Shown: positions 7,451 through 16,384 of the stretch, piece after piece
How the letters are laid out: the number at the start of each line of letters is the position of its first letter
Numbering within the stretch: position 1 is the first letter of the stretch
Assembly: GCA_050732575.1 (NCBI GenBank)
Contig: JBOHRF010000074.1
Span: 1 to 18,960 of the forward strand
Reading direction: 5' to 3'
Length of the DNA stretch: 18,960 bases
From: JBBDWZ01 sp050732575
GTDB taxonomy: Bacteria; Gemmatimonadota; Gemmatimonadetes; Longimicrobiales; RSA9
Made by a program: the position numbers and the translations under genes
The notes under the pieces: model-generated
Databases searched by the model: none
What the model was told of the DNA's origin: nothing
The model's input: the letters and a program-made list of their open reading frames with translations, nothing else

Positions 7451-7828
7451 GGTAACCTCCGGTGGCGTCGGAGTGGCCTGACTGGCCCACTGAGGATGAT
7501 GTCTATGTACAGCCAACCGTGAAATGGTCGACTATATCGTGTATCAGACGCGAACTAATTGCAATAGATCGGCTGCCGCACCGATCATTTAACAGCCGTT
7601 AATCATGAGGCAGTTTAGTCGGCTACGCACTCCTCGAACGACGCTTCGGCCAGTCAATCAGCGCGCGCGCGAACGGGAGGCGATCGGCATTCACGATCCT
7701 CGCGGTCACTTGACCGCAGCCGGGCTCATGGCGCAACATGTCCGCAGCTGCCATGGACCTGCCCTCGACAACTGGTAACTATGAGCGCGAATCACACGAT
7801 AGCGAACCGCAGGCCGGGAGGGCCGGAC
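7451..7828. other. divergent intergenic region, probable two-way promoter
   Basis: About 380 bases separate the minus-strand TPR operon from the plus-strand Uma2 gene and contain an AT-richer core at roughly 7500-7620. I see no coding frame beyond a possible N-terminal extension of the Uma2 gene from ATG 7781. Both operons must be read outward from here, so promoters are expected. A TATAGT on the minus strand (7531-7536) is a possible -10 for the TPR operon, but no good -35 is visible. Confidence 0.4.
7567..7602. promoter_or_regulatory. two adjacent palindromes, candidate operator
   Basis: GATCGG at 7567-7572 is mirrored by CCGATC at 7581-7586, and TTAAC at 7589-7593 by GTTAA at 7598-7602. 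Two dyads side by side in the AT-rich core of a divergent intergenic region are what a repressor site often looks like. No regulator gene is adjacent, and short dyads arise by chance, so this is weak. Confidence 0.25.
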
Positions 7829-8404
7829 GTGTCCACGCAACCGAATTCGCGCATCACGCCTGCGGAATATCTGGACGCCGAGCGGCGCGCTGAGACCAAG
7901 AGCGAGTATTACGCGGGCGAAGTGTTCGCCATGGCGGGAGCGAGCCAGGCGCACAACCTGATCGTCACAAACCTGATTGTCGCCCTGGGTACCCAGGTAC
8001 GCGGAAGCGCGTGCCGCGTCTATCCCGGTGACATGCGGGTCAAGGTGGAGTCCACCGGTCTCTACACCTATCCGGATGTCGCCGTGGTGTGCGGGAAGGC
8101 GGACCTGGAGGATGAGCATTTCGATACCCTGCTCAATCCCATCCTGTTGATCGAGGTTCTTTCCGCCAGCACGGAGCGCTACGACCGGGGCAACAAGGCC
8201 GAGCATTATCGTCGTCTCGCCACGCTGCGCGAGCTGCTCCTGATCACCCAGAACGAACCGCAGGTAGCGCGCTACCGCCGTCAGGGTGAGCGCGACTGGC
8301 TACTCACCGAGTTCCGCGACCTGGACGAAAGTGTGGAGCTGACGGCCATCGATTGCATGCTCACGCTGCGTGACATTTATGACGGGATCCTGCCCGGACA
8401 GTAA
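7829..8404 (+). CDS. Uma2-family protein (DUF820, restriction-endonuclease-like fold)
   Basis: I choose GTG 7829 because GGGAGGG at 7816-7822 precedes it and family members usually begin a few residues before ITPAEYL; ATG 7781 in frame would add 16 residues. The 191-residue product has the Uma2 landmarks in order: KSEYYAGEVFAM (24-35), ASQAHNLIVTNL (38-49), TYPDVAVVCG with Asp 83, and ILLIEVLSAST with Glu 109 followed by YDRGNKAEHY with Lys 123. Asp 83, Glu 109 and the lysine correspond to a PD-(D/E)xK nuclease core. The family is abundant and highly multiplied in cyanobacteria and other soil and water bacteria; its biological role is poorly known. It converges with the SemiSWEET gene. Confidence 0.9.
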   Translation: MSTQPNSRITPAEYLDAERRAETKSEYYAGEVFAMAGASQAHNLIVTNLIVALGTQVRGSACRVYPGDMRVKVESTGLYTYPDVAVVCGKADLEDEHFDTLLNPILLIEVLSASTERYDRGNKAEHYRRLATLRELLLITQNEPQVARYRRQGERDWLLTEFRDLDESVELTAIDCMLTLRDIYDGILPGQ

Positions 8405-8410
8405 ATGGTG

Positions 8411-8424
8411 CGCGCGTGAGCGCG
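8411..8424. terminator. short GC hairpin between convergent genes
   Basis: CGCGC at 8411-8415 pairs with GCGCG at 8420-8424 around a GTGA loop, just after the Uma2 stop and before the SemiSWEET stop. There is no T-run, so function as a terminator is only suggested by position. Confidence 0.22.
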
Positions 8425-8455
8425 TGGGCTGTCGTGGAGGACCTCACGGCCACCA

Positions 8456-8731
8456 TCACGGTTCGGTTGCGGGCAGGTCAGATCCTGCAAAGCGCATCTT
8501 GGCGGCCAGGATCACCACGTTGAGCGAAACCATGCCCACATTCGTGGCCACCAGCGGCGTATCGTGCGTGAGCACGCCGTATCCCAACCACAGCAGACCG
8601 GAAAAGATCAGCAGCAGAATCATGAGCCACGACACATCCCGCGTGCGTCGCGTGCGCCAGGCCTTCCAGACTTGCGGCAAGAACGCCAGCACGGTGATGG
8701 AGCCCGCCAGGTATCCGAGGTAGTCGATCAT
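8456..8731 (-). CDS. SemiSWEET-type sugar transporter (PQ-loop, MtN3 family)
   Basis: This encodes 91 residues from ATG 8731 and is full length for a bacterial SemiSWEET. Three hydrophobic helices are clear: about 4-22 (LGYLAGSITVLAFLPQVW), 34-53 (SWLMILLLIFSGLLWLGYG) and 59-80 (PLVATNVGMVSLNVVILAA). The signature PQ is at 19-20 in the first helix, and SGLLWLGYG in the second matches the family. Known members form homodimers in the inner membrane that move mono- or disaccharides down their gradient. The TRRTRDVSW loop between the first two helices is also typical. The gene stands alone on the minus strand, converging on Uma2; nothing beside it tells which sugar is carried. Confidence 0.92.
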   Translation of the reverse strand: MIDYLGYLAGSITVLAFLPQVWKAWRTRRTRDVSWLMILLLIFSGLLWLGYGVLTHDTPLVATNVGMVSLNVVILAAKMRFAGSDLPATEP

Positions 8732-9149
8732 TGTTTGGTGATTGCAGTTGGAGAGTCGCCACGGTTGATACCAACCTCCATGGTGCCGGTGGCCAGCAGA
8801 ACTCTGCGGCTGACCTCAGCCGAAGGCAACGGCTGGTGCCCGCACTTTCGAGGCCCTCGCTCACCCTCCGGGCTCCCCGCTGACCGCCACCGCCCCGCCC
8901 TCGCTCACCGTCACTGCTCAGAAAGGTGATTCGGTCAGTATTCTTCCCAATCGACTGGTCCCTTACGGGGTGCCCAATCGTCAAGAATCGGCTATCGTTG
9001 TGTCACGTAAGCGACCTGGCCGCGCCGTGCGCTGCCTGCCGATCCAACTTCCATTGATGCAACCAATGCGTTCGCCATCGCCTCTCACAAACAGCGAATT
9101 CACCATCATGTGTACCGCGTACTCCCGTTCCAACCTCCGGAGCATACCC
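8732..9149. other. divergent intergenic region upstream of the giant gene pair
   Basis: About 418 bases between the SemiSWEET start (minus) and the first propeller-amidohydrolase gene (plus) should hold promoters for both. I see no coding sequence; the open frame from 8970 into the large gene has no protein-like character before the signal peptide. A 13-base direct repeat, GCCCTCGCTCACC, occurs at 8853-8865 and 8897-8909, and CCCAATCG occurs at both about 8946 and 8971. No clear -35/-10 pair could be assigned. Confidence 0.4.
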
Positions 9150-12100
9150 ATGCGTTCATTCCTGCTGGTCCCGCTGTTCGCGGCCGCGAGCAGCGCGGGT
9201 ATGTGGGCACCAGCCGCGGCTCAGGAACTGGCCCCAGTTACCGTGACGCAGAGCGGACTGCCCTTGCAACCCGCGCGTTGGGCGCGTTTCACCACTACCA
9301 AAGGCACGTGGATCTCGCTGGACGTGAGTCCGGACGGGCAGACCATTGTGTTCGACCTGCTGGGCGACCTGTACACCATGCCGATTGCCGGCGGCAAGGC
9401 GCGCCGTATCAGCGGCGGCATTGCGCACGACATGCAGCCGCGTTTCAGTCCGGACGGCAAGCGCATCGTGTACGTCACCGATCGCAGTGGCGATGAGAAC
9501 CTGTGGACCGTGGCCACTGATGGCAGTGATGCGGCGCCGGTCACAACCGGTACGGAAAGCACGTACCTGTCACCCGATTGGTCGCCCGATGGCAAATACA
9601 TTGTGTCATCGAAGGCCAATCCGTTGACGGGCCTGGAGAAACTGTGGCTCTATCACGTGCAGGGCGGGCGCGGCCTCGAGCTGGGCACGGCCTCGCCCGC
9701 TCTGCGCCACGTGGGTGCCGCGTTTGGTCCGGATGCGCGCTACGTGTGGTATGCGCAACGCCTGGGCGGATGGACGTACAATGCCATCTTCCCGCAATAC
9801 CAGATTGCGGTGTACGACCGGGAAGCCGGCACACGCACCACCATGAGCGCGCGTTATGGTTCGGCGTTCCGGCCCGCGCTTGCACCGGATGGCAAGTGGT
9901 TGGCGTACGGCTCGCGTCACGACGCGGACACGGGTCTGCGTTTGCGCGAGCTGGCCACGGGCGAGGAGCGCTGGGTGGCGCATCCCATTCAGCGCGACGA
10001 GCAGGAATCCGTTGCATCCATGGATGTGCTGCCCGGCTATTCGTTCACGCCCGACTCGAAAGCCATTGTCATTTCCTATGGTGGCGAGATCTGGCGCGTG
10101 CCCATCGATGGCACGGCAGCCACCAAGATTCCGTTCAGTGTAGATGCGGAAGTCGCGGTCGGACCGGAAGTGAAGTTCGAGTATCCCATTGTTGATGGGC
10201 CGACCTTCACGGCCAAGCAAATCCGCGATGCCGTACCGTCACCCGATGGCAGGCGCATCGCCTTCACGGCGCTGGATCGTTTGTACATCATGGACTTGCC
10301 GGGTGGCACACCGCGCCGCGTGACCACGCAGGAAGTCGGCGAGTTTCAGCCAACCTGGGCGCCGGACGGCAGCGCCCTTGCCTACAGTACGTGGGATGAT
10401 CGCGAAGGTCACATCATGCGCGTAGGCCTCACGGGCGCGCCCGCGCCGGTGAAGCTCACGCAGGTGTCGGCGTTTTACCAGCAGCCTGCATGGTCGCCCG
10501 ATGGCAAGCGCATTGTAGCCATCCGCGCCGCAGCGCGAGATCTGAAGGAGTCCATCGATCCGTTTGTTGGTGATGGGCTGGGCGCACAGTTCGTGTGGGT
10601 TGCCGCCGCAGGCGGCGAAGTGAACGTGATCGGGCCGACCAACGGTCGGGCCAAGCCGCACTTCACCAACGATCCTGAGCGCATCTACAGCTACGGCTCG
10701 GTGCCCGCCGTAGGCGAGCCGGGCGTGCCGGGTTCGCTGCCGCCCGGGTTCGGCCTGGTTTCCACGCGCTGGGACAACACCGATGTGAAACAGCATCTGC
10801 GCGTCACCTACAAAGTGCCGCTCACACCGCCCGCGTACGAAATCTCGCGCAAGTCGGACATTGTGCTGCCCCGCGACTGGACGCGCGCACAAGAGCCGGG
10901 TGTACCGCAGCTCACAGCTGACCTGATCATGATGGCGCCGCAGGGCGATCAGGCGCTGGCCTGGGCCAACAACCATCTGTGGGTCGTGACCGTGGCCCGG
11001 ACTGGTGCGGTTGCGCCGGTCGTGGTGTTGACGCGGCCGGACAGTGCAGCCATGCCCATCCGCAAGCTCACCGACATTGGAGGCGAATTCCCGGCCTGGA
11101 GCGCGGATGGACGCACCGTGCACTGGTCGGTCGGCAATGCCTTCGTGAGCTATCGGCTGGAGCGCGCGGAAGCCGTGGCTGACAGCCTGCGCCGCGCCAA
11201 CGCCGATGCGGCCACACGCGCCCGCGCGAGTTACAAACCAGAGGAGCAGCGCATCGCCGTCACCGCCAGCCGTGACCTGCCGCAGGGCACGGTGGTGCTG
11301 CGCGGTGCGCGCGTCATCACCATGCGCGGGCGTGAAGTGCTGGAGAACGTGGACGTGGTGGTGCGCAACAACCGCATCGTAAGCGTGGGCCAGAACGCCA
11401 ATGTGCCCGCCGATGCGCGCGTGATCGACGTAACCGGCAAGACCATCGTGCCCGGCTTCGTGGACACACACGCGCACATGTGGAACCTGTGGGGCCTGCA
11501 CTGGACGCGCCCCTGGATCTACCTGGCCAACCTGGCCTATGGTGTCACCACCACGCGCGATCCGCAGACCGCCACGACCGACGTGTTGACCTATGGCGAT
11601 CGCGTGGAAGCGGGCTACATGCCGGGTCCGCGTGTGTACTCCACGGGTCCGGGCATTGGATTGCTCGAGGGCATTCGCGATTTGGATCACGCGCGCTCGC
11701 TCATGCGCCGCTACAGCGAGTACTACGACACCAAGACCTTCAAGATGTACCTGACCGGCAATCGCCAGCAGCGCCAGTGGCTGATCATGGCCGCGCGCGA
11801 GCTGAAGATCATGCCGACTACGGAAGGTGGACTGGACTATCGCCTCAACATGACGCACGCGATGGACGGCTACTCGGGCGTGGAGCACACCATGCCCATC
11901 ATTCCCGCTTACAACGATGTGGTCGAGCTGTTCAAGGCATCGCAAACCACCAATTCGCCTACGCTGCTGGTCTCTTACGGCGGTCCGTGGGCGGAGAACT
12001 ATTTCTACACGAAGGAAAACGTGGTGAACGATCCCAAGGTCAAACACTTCACGCCACCTGATGAGCTGGCCTATAAGGCACGACGAAGAAACTCAGTGCT

Positions 12101-12569
12101 CTCGCCCGGACCGGGTGGTTGGTTCCACGAGGATGAATACGCCTTCAAGAAGCACGCAGCGTGGATCAAAGAGTTGGTGGAAGGCGGCGGCCGCGCGGGT
12201 GTGGGCAGCCACGGCCAGTTCCAGGGGCTGGGTTACCACTGGGAGCTTTGGGCCATGCAGAGTGGCGGCATGAACAATCACGATGCACTTCGGGTCGCCA
12301 CGATTCTGGGCGCGGAAGCCATTGGTCTGGGCAAGGATCTGGGATCCATCGAAGGCAACAAGCTGGCTGACATGCTGGTGCTCGATGCCAACCCGCTCGA
12401 GAACATCCGCAACACCAACACCATTCGCTACGTGATGAAAAACGGACGGCTCTACGATGGCAACACACTGAATGAAGTATGGCCGCGCGAGCGCATTGCC
12501 GCGGATGAGCAGTGGCGGCACATGGTGCCGGTCGGTGGGAACGGCAATGTGAGGGGAGGTGGACGATGA
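9150..12569 (+). CDS. exported PD40 beta-propeller/amidohydrolase fusion, copy 1
   Basis: ATG 9150 is chosen because GGAG at 9139-9142 precedes it and a signal peptide follows (MRSFLLVPLFAAASSAGMWAPAAAQ), giving 1139 residues. Residues about 45-700 hold many TolB/PD40-type blades marked by SPDG or APDG repeats (SLDVSPDGQTIVFDLLGDLY, RFSPDGKRIVYVTDRSG, TWAPDGSALAYSTWDD). Residues about 735-1125 form an amidohydrolase: GFVDTHAHMW with HxH at 774 and 776, Lys 865 in TFKMYLTG, His 913 in GVEHTM, and the C-terminal KLADMLVLDANPLENIRN. Where relatives have a fifth-strand His and an eighth-strand Asp, this protein shows TTEGG (Glu 892) and GSHGQ (His 1021). The propeller may bind or gate a polymeric or peptide substrate for the hydrolase outside the cytoplasm (inference). 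The stop overlaps the start of copy 2. Confidence 0.9.
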   Translation: MRSFLLVPLFAAASSAGMWAPAAAQELAPVTVTQSGLPLQPARWARFTTTKGTWISLDVSPDGQTIVFDLLGDLYTMPIAGGKARRISGGIAHDMQPRFSPDGKRIVYVTDRSGDENLWTVATDGSDAAPVTTGTESTYLSPDWSPDGKYIVSSKANPLTGLEKLWLYHVQGGRGLELGTASPALRHVGAAFGPDARYVWYAQRLGGWTYNAIFPQYQIAVYDREAGTRTTMSARYGSAFRPALAPDGKWLAYGSRHDADTGLRLRELATGEERWVAHPIQRDEQESVASMDVLPGYSFTPDSKAIVISYGGEIWRVPIDGTAATKIPFSVDAEVAVGPEVKFEYPIVDGPTFTAKQIRDAVPSPDGRRIAFTALDRLYIMDLPGGTPRRVTTQEVGEFQPTWAPDGSALAYSTWDDREGHIMRVGLTGAPAPVKLTQVSAFYQQPAWSPDGKRIVAIRAAARDLKESIDPFVGDGLGAQFVWVAAAGGEVNVIGPTNGRAKPHFTNDPERIYSYGSVPAVGEPGVPGSLPPGFGLVSTRWDNTDVKQHLRVTYKVPLTPPAYEISRKSDIVLPRDWTRAQEPGVPQLTADLIMMAPQGDQALAWANNHLWVVTVARTGAVAPVVVLTRPDSAAMPIRKLTDIGGEFPAWSADGRTVHWSVGNAFVSYRLERAEAVADSLRRANADAATRARASYKPEEQRIAVTASRDLPQGTVVLRGARVITMRGREVLENVDVVVRNNRIVSVGQNANVPADARVIDVTGKTIVPGFVDTHAHMWNLWGLHWTRPWIYLANLAYGVTTTRDPQTATTDVLTYGDRVEAGYMPGPRVYSTGPGIGLLEGIRDLDHARSLMRRYSEYYDTKTFKMYLTGNRQQRQWLIMAARELKIMPTTEGGLDYRLNMTHAMDGYSGVEHTMPIIPAYNDVVELFKASQTTNSPTLLVSYGGPWAENYFYTKENVVNDPKVKHFTPPDELAYKARRRNSVLSPGPGGWFHEDEYAFKKHAAWIKELVEGGGRAGVGSHGQFQGLGYHWELWAMQSGGMNNHDALRVATILGAEAIGLGKDLGSIEGNKLADMLVLDANPLENIRNTNTIRYVMKNGRLYDGNTLNEVWPRERIAADEQWRHMVPVGGNGNVRGGGR

Positions 12570-15500
12570 GCGGGCGTATCGGGCGTATCGGGCGAGGCGG
12601 GCGTATCGGGGAACGGATGCGCACCGCCGCAGTGACGTGCCTGTTGAGCGCGACTGTTCTGCCTCTGGCTGCGCAGGCGCCTCCTGGAGCGCCGGGCCGT
12701 GCGGGTGGGCCGCCGGCGCCGCTGCCGTTGGCGGCCACGCGCAAAGCGGAGTTCACGGCATCGAAGGGTACATGGATGTCACTGGACGTGAGTCCGGATG
12801 GACAGACCATTGTATTCGATTTGATGGGCGATTTGTACACGCTGCCCATCAGCGGTGGCAAGGCCACACGACTGACCAGCGGCATGGCCTATGACGCGCA
12901 GCCGCGTTTCAGTCCGGATGGCAAGAAGATCGTATTTGTGACCGATCGCAGTGGCGGTGACAACGTGTACACGCTGTCACTCGACCTGAAAGACACAACG
13001 CAGATCACGGTGGGCAATAGCAGTCTGTACGTGTCACCCGAATGGTCGCCCGATGGCAACTACATCGTGGTGAGCCGCAGTGGCGGGTTAGGAGGCGCGG
13101 CCAAACTGCAACTGCATCACATTGACGGACGCAGCCCCATGCCCGTGATCCGTGCACCGGCCGCGCTCAAGACACTGGGCGCAGCCTGGACGCCCGACGG
13201 CCGCTACATCTGGTACGCGGGTCGTGCGGGTGACTGGACCTACAACTCACAGTTCCCGACCTACCAGCTGTACGCGTACGACCGCGAGACCGGCACTTCC
13301 ACACTGATGAGCAACCGCTACGGCTCGGGGTTCCGGCCGGCCGTATCTCCCGATGGCAAATGGCTGGTGTACGGCTCGCGCGAGGGACCGGAAACGGGTC
13401 TTCGTCTGCGCAACCTGGCCACGGGCGAGGAGGACTGGCTGGTCTATCCGGTGCAGCGCGATGACATGGAGTCACGCACGCCGCTCGACGTATTGCCCGG
13501 CTTCAGCTTCACGCCCGACTCGAAAGCCATCATTGCATCGTATCAGGGCGAGATCTGGCGCGTGCCGCTCGACAAGAGCGCAGTCAGCAAGATTGCCTTC
13601 ACCGCTGATGTAAAGCTCGATGTGGGACCCGAAGTCAAGTTTACTTATCGTGTCGATTCTGCCGCGGTCGTGACCGCCAAGCAAATTCGGAATCCGTCAC
13701 CATCGCCCGATGGCAAGGTGATGGCCTTCACCGCATTCGATCGCATCTGGTTGAAGGAATTGCCGAATGGCTCGCCGCGCCGGCTGACCAATGCGGAAGT
13801 GAGCGAGCACCACCCCATCTGGTCGCCCGATGGCAAATCCATCGCGTACGTCACCTGGGACGACCTGAATGGCGGTCATATCATGAAAGCTGCCGTGAGC
13901 GTGACGCCGGCCCGGCCAGCGCGTGGCAATGCACAGGCGGCTGGCCGTGCAGCGCAAGCCATGCAGCTCACGCGCGTCCCGGCGCTGTACTACAACCTGG
14001 CCTGGTCGCCTGACGGCCGGCGAGTTGTTGCATCACGCGCAGGCGCGCGCGAATTGAAAGAGAGTCCGGGCATCTTCTTCGGCGGGCTTGGTGGTGAATT
14101 CGTCTGGGTGCCGGCCGAAGGCGGCGCGGTTACCGTGATTGCGCCCAGCGGTACGCGTGACGCCGCGCACTTTCGCATCGATGAGCCGAACCGCATCTAC
14201 GCATACAGCTTCATTGAAGGGTTGGTCTCGTTCCGTTGGGATGGCACCGATGTGAAACAGCATCTGCGCGTGCTGGCGCCGCCCGGACCCATCCTGGGCA
14301 GTCCCCACGATGACGATAAGCTGAAAGTGCTGCCGCGGCGCGTATTCCCGCTCGACATGAATGAGTGGAACGTCAATCCCATGGAGCCGCTGCCCGGAGT
14401 GCCGCAAGCCGGCCTGGTCATGATCGCGCCCAAAGGTGACTACGCGCTGGCCCAGGTAGGCAACGACATCTACACCGTGCTGATTCCCAAAGTGGGTGGT
14501 CCGCCGCCCGCCATTTCCGTGGCCGCGACTGTGGGCGGGCCCGTACCCGTGCGCAAGCTGACCGACATGGCCGGCGAGTTCCCGGCCTGGAGCGCGGATG
14601 GCAACAAAGTGCACTGGGCCATTGGCAATGCGCTGGTCAGCTACGATCTGGCGCGCGTGAAGTTCATGGAAGACAGTACCAAGGCGGCCACCCGTGCCAG
14701 AGCGGATAGTGCCACCAAGGCGCGCGCCATTCTCGACACCTTGAAGACCACGCGCGCGCGCGTGGACAGCTTGACCCGCACCCGGGCACCGGTTTCCGAT
14801 TCACTGCGCAACCGGCTGAACGCGCTGCGCGCAGACTCCGTGCGTTTCCGCGCGGATTCATTGATCGTGCGCATCGATTCGCTGCGCGCCAATGCCGAGC
14901 GCATCAAGGCACGGTCAGACTCGGTGCGGCAGGGCCTGTTGCCCGATACCATTCCGCCCGACACGGCGCGCGGCTACAAGCCGTTCGAGCAGCGCATCAA
15001 GGTGACCGTGGCGCGTGACATACCGCGCAGCACCATGGTTCTGCGCGGCGGTCGTGTGCTCACCATGAAGGGCAAGGAGATCATTGAAAACGCCGATGTA
15101 TTGATCCGCGACAACCGCATCGTGGCCGTGGGCCGGCGGGATTCCGTGCAGGTGCCCGCCGATGCGCGCGTCATCGATGTCACGGGCAAGACCTTGCTGC
15201 CCGGCTTTGTCGACACCCACTACCATGCGCAGTCGCTGGTCTCCGAGATTCACTCCAATCAGACCTGGCAGTATTTGACCACACTGGCCTACGGCGTTAC
15301 CACCACGCGCGATCCGCAGACCGGCAGCACGGACATTCTGAGTTACCAGGACCGCGTGGAAGTGGGCGGCATGTTGGGGCCACGTTCCTACTCGACCGGC
15401 CCGGGCGTCTTCCTGGCTGAGCAGATCCGCAACCTGGATCACGCCAAGCAGGTGCTCAAGCGTTACAGCGAGTACTACGACACCAAGACGCTCAAGATGT

Positions 15501-16315
15501 ACATGGCGGGCAACCGCCAGCAGCGCCAGTGGATCATCCAGGCGGCCAAAGAGCTGGGTCTCATGCCGACCACCGAGGGCGGGCTCGATTACAAGCTCGA
15601 GCTGACGCACGCCATCGATGGTTATAGCGGCATCGAGCACTCCTTGCCCATTACGCCGCTATTCGATGACGTGGTCGAGTTGTTCAAGGCAGCGCAGACC
15701 ACGAACAGCCCGACCCTGCTGGTATCCTACGGCGGTCCGTTCGGCGAGAACTACTTCTATACAAAAGAAAACGTGCACGACGATGCCAAGCTGCGCCGCT
15801 TCATGCCTGAAGACGCGCTGGATACGCGCACGCGCCGTCGTGGCTTTGGCGCGGGCGGTAGCCCCGGACCGGCCGGCTGGTTCCTGGATGAAGAGTACGT
15901 CTTCACCAAACACGCGCAGTTCATAAAAAACCTGGTCGAGAAGAATGCGCGCGCCGCGGTGGGCAGCCATGGTCAGCTGCAGGGCCTGGGCTATCACTGG
16001 GAAGTGTGGGCCATGGGCTCGGGGGGCATGGCGCCGCACGATGTACTGCGGGCCGCGACCATCTTCGGCGCCGAAGCCATTGGCTTCGATAAGGACATTG
16101 GCACCATCGAAACCGGCAAGCTGGCGGACATTCTGGTGCTGGACCGCGATCCGCTGGCCGACCTGCGCAACACCACGAGCTTGCGTTATGTGATGAAGAA
16201 CGGCCGCCTGTACGATGGCACCACGCTGGATGAAATTGCGCCGCGCGCGCGGCCGCTGCCCAGACAGACCTGGCAGCAGACCGGACCTGGAGCACTCAAG
16301 GCGGGCATCCGGTAG
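12566..16315 (+). CDS. exported PD40 beta-propeller/amidohydrolase fusion, copy 2, with coiled-coil linker
   Basis: ATG 12566 overlaps the copy 1 stop (ATGA) and has GGGGAGG just upstream, so translation is coupled; 1249 residues. The N-terminus has an unusual GRIGRIGRGGRI run before the signal peptide (MRTAAVTCLLSATVLPLAAQ, from about residue 18). The propeller and amidohydrolase repeat the copy 1 order and share long near-identical stretches with it: HxH at 885 and 887 (DTHYHAQ), Lys 977 (LKMYMAG), Glu 1004 (TTEGG), His 1025 (IEHSL) and His 1135 (GSHGQ). The main difference is a linker at about residues 696-802, far longer than in copy 1, made of repeats such as RADSVRFRADSL that look like a charged coiled coil. 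It is clearly a tandem duplication product. Substrate is unknown. A strong hairpin follows the stop. Confidence 0.9.
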   Translation: MSGRIGRIGRGGRIGERMRTAAVTCLLSATVLPLAAQAPPGAPGRAGGPPAPLPLAATRKAEFTASKGTWMSLDVSPDGQTIVFDLMGDLYTLPISGGKATRLTSGMAYDAQPRFSPDGKKIVFVTDRSGGDNVYTLSLDLKDTTQITVGNSSLYVSPEWSPDGNYIVVSRSGGLGGAAKLQLHHIDGRSPMPVIRAPAALKTLGAAWTPDGRYIWYAGRAGDWTYNSQFPTYQLYAYDRETGTSTLMSNRYGSGFRPAVSPDGKWLVYGSREGPETGLRLRNLATGEEDWLVYPVQRDDMESRTPLDVLPGFSFTPDSKAIIASYQGEIWRVPLDKSAVSKIAFTADVKLDVGPEVKFTYRVDSAAVVTAKQIRNPSPSPDGKVMAFTAFDRIWLKELPNGSPRRLTNAEVSEHHPIWSPDGKSIAYVTWDDLNGGHIMKAAVSVTPARPARGNAQAAGRAAQAMQLTRVPALYYNLAWSPDGRRVVASRAGARELKESPGIFFGGLGGEFVWVPAEGGAVTVIAPSGTRDAAHFRIDEPNRIYAYSFIEGLVSFRWDGTDVKQHLRVLAPPGPILGSPHDDDKLKVLPRRVFPLDMNEWNVNPMEPLPGVPQAGLVMIAPKGDYALAQVGNDIYTVLIPKVGGPPPAISVAATVGGPVPVRKLTDMAGEFPAWSADGNKVHWAIGNALVSYDLARVKFMEDSTKAATRARADSATKARAILDTLKTTRARVDSLTRTRAPVSDSLRNRLNALRADSVRFRADSLIVRIDSLRANAERIKARSDSVRQGLLPDTIPPDTARGYKPFEQRIKVTVARDIPRSTMVLRGGRVLTMKGKEIIENADVLIRDNRIVAVGRRDSVQVPADARVIDVTGKTLLPGFVDTHYHAQSLVSEIHSNQTWQYLTTLAYGVTTTRDPQTGSTDILSYQDRVEVGGMLGPRSYSTGPGVFLAEQIRNLDHAKQVLKRYSEYYDTKTLKMYMAGNRQQRQWIIQAAKELGLMPTTEGGLDYKLELTHAIDGYSGIEHSLPITPLFDDVVELFKAAQTTNSPTLLVSYGGPFGENYFYTKENVHDDAKLRRFMPEDALDTRTRRRGFGAGGSPGPAGWFLDEEYVFTKHAQFIKNLVEKNARAAVGSHGQLQGLGYHWEVWAMGSGGMAPHDVLRAATIFGAEAIGFDKDIGTIETGKLADILVLDRDPLADLRNTTSLRYVMKNGRLYDGTTLDEIAPRARPLPRQTWQQTGPGALKAGIR
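12571..12606 (+). repeat. four 9-base tandem repeats at the start of copy 2
   Basis: Four units of CGGGCGTAT, the third reading CGGGCGAGG, run in frame right after the start codon region and encode the GRI-GRI-GRG-GRI run. Because the unit is three codons, copy-number change would lengthen the signal peptide n-region without shifting frame. Confidence 0.85.
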
Positions 16316-16342
16316 CAGAAAGTCAGATTCGTTGTCGGTAAG

Positions 16343-16372
16343 AGGACCAGCACGCTGCGGCGTGCCGGTCCT
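16343..16372. terminator. bidirectional hairpin terminator between convergent genes
   Basis: Arms at 16343-16355 (AGGACCAGCACGC) and 16360-16372 (GCGTGCCGGTCCT) pair at 12 of 13 positions around a TGCG loop. It lies 27 bases after the copy 2 stop and 12 bases before the nucleotidyltransferase stop, exactly where a shared terminator is expected. The T-run is poor on both sides. Confidence 0.7.
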
Positions 16373-16384
16373 TGATCCGAATTC

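Noticed and set aside
10239..12047. Long antisense open frame (about 600 codons) opposite the first giant gene
   Set aside because: It mirrors a high-GC coding frame, has a histidine- and arginine-rich composition without domains, and the plus strand has recognised motifs throughout.
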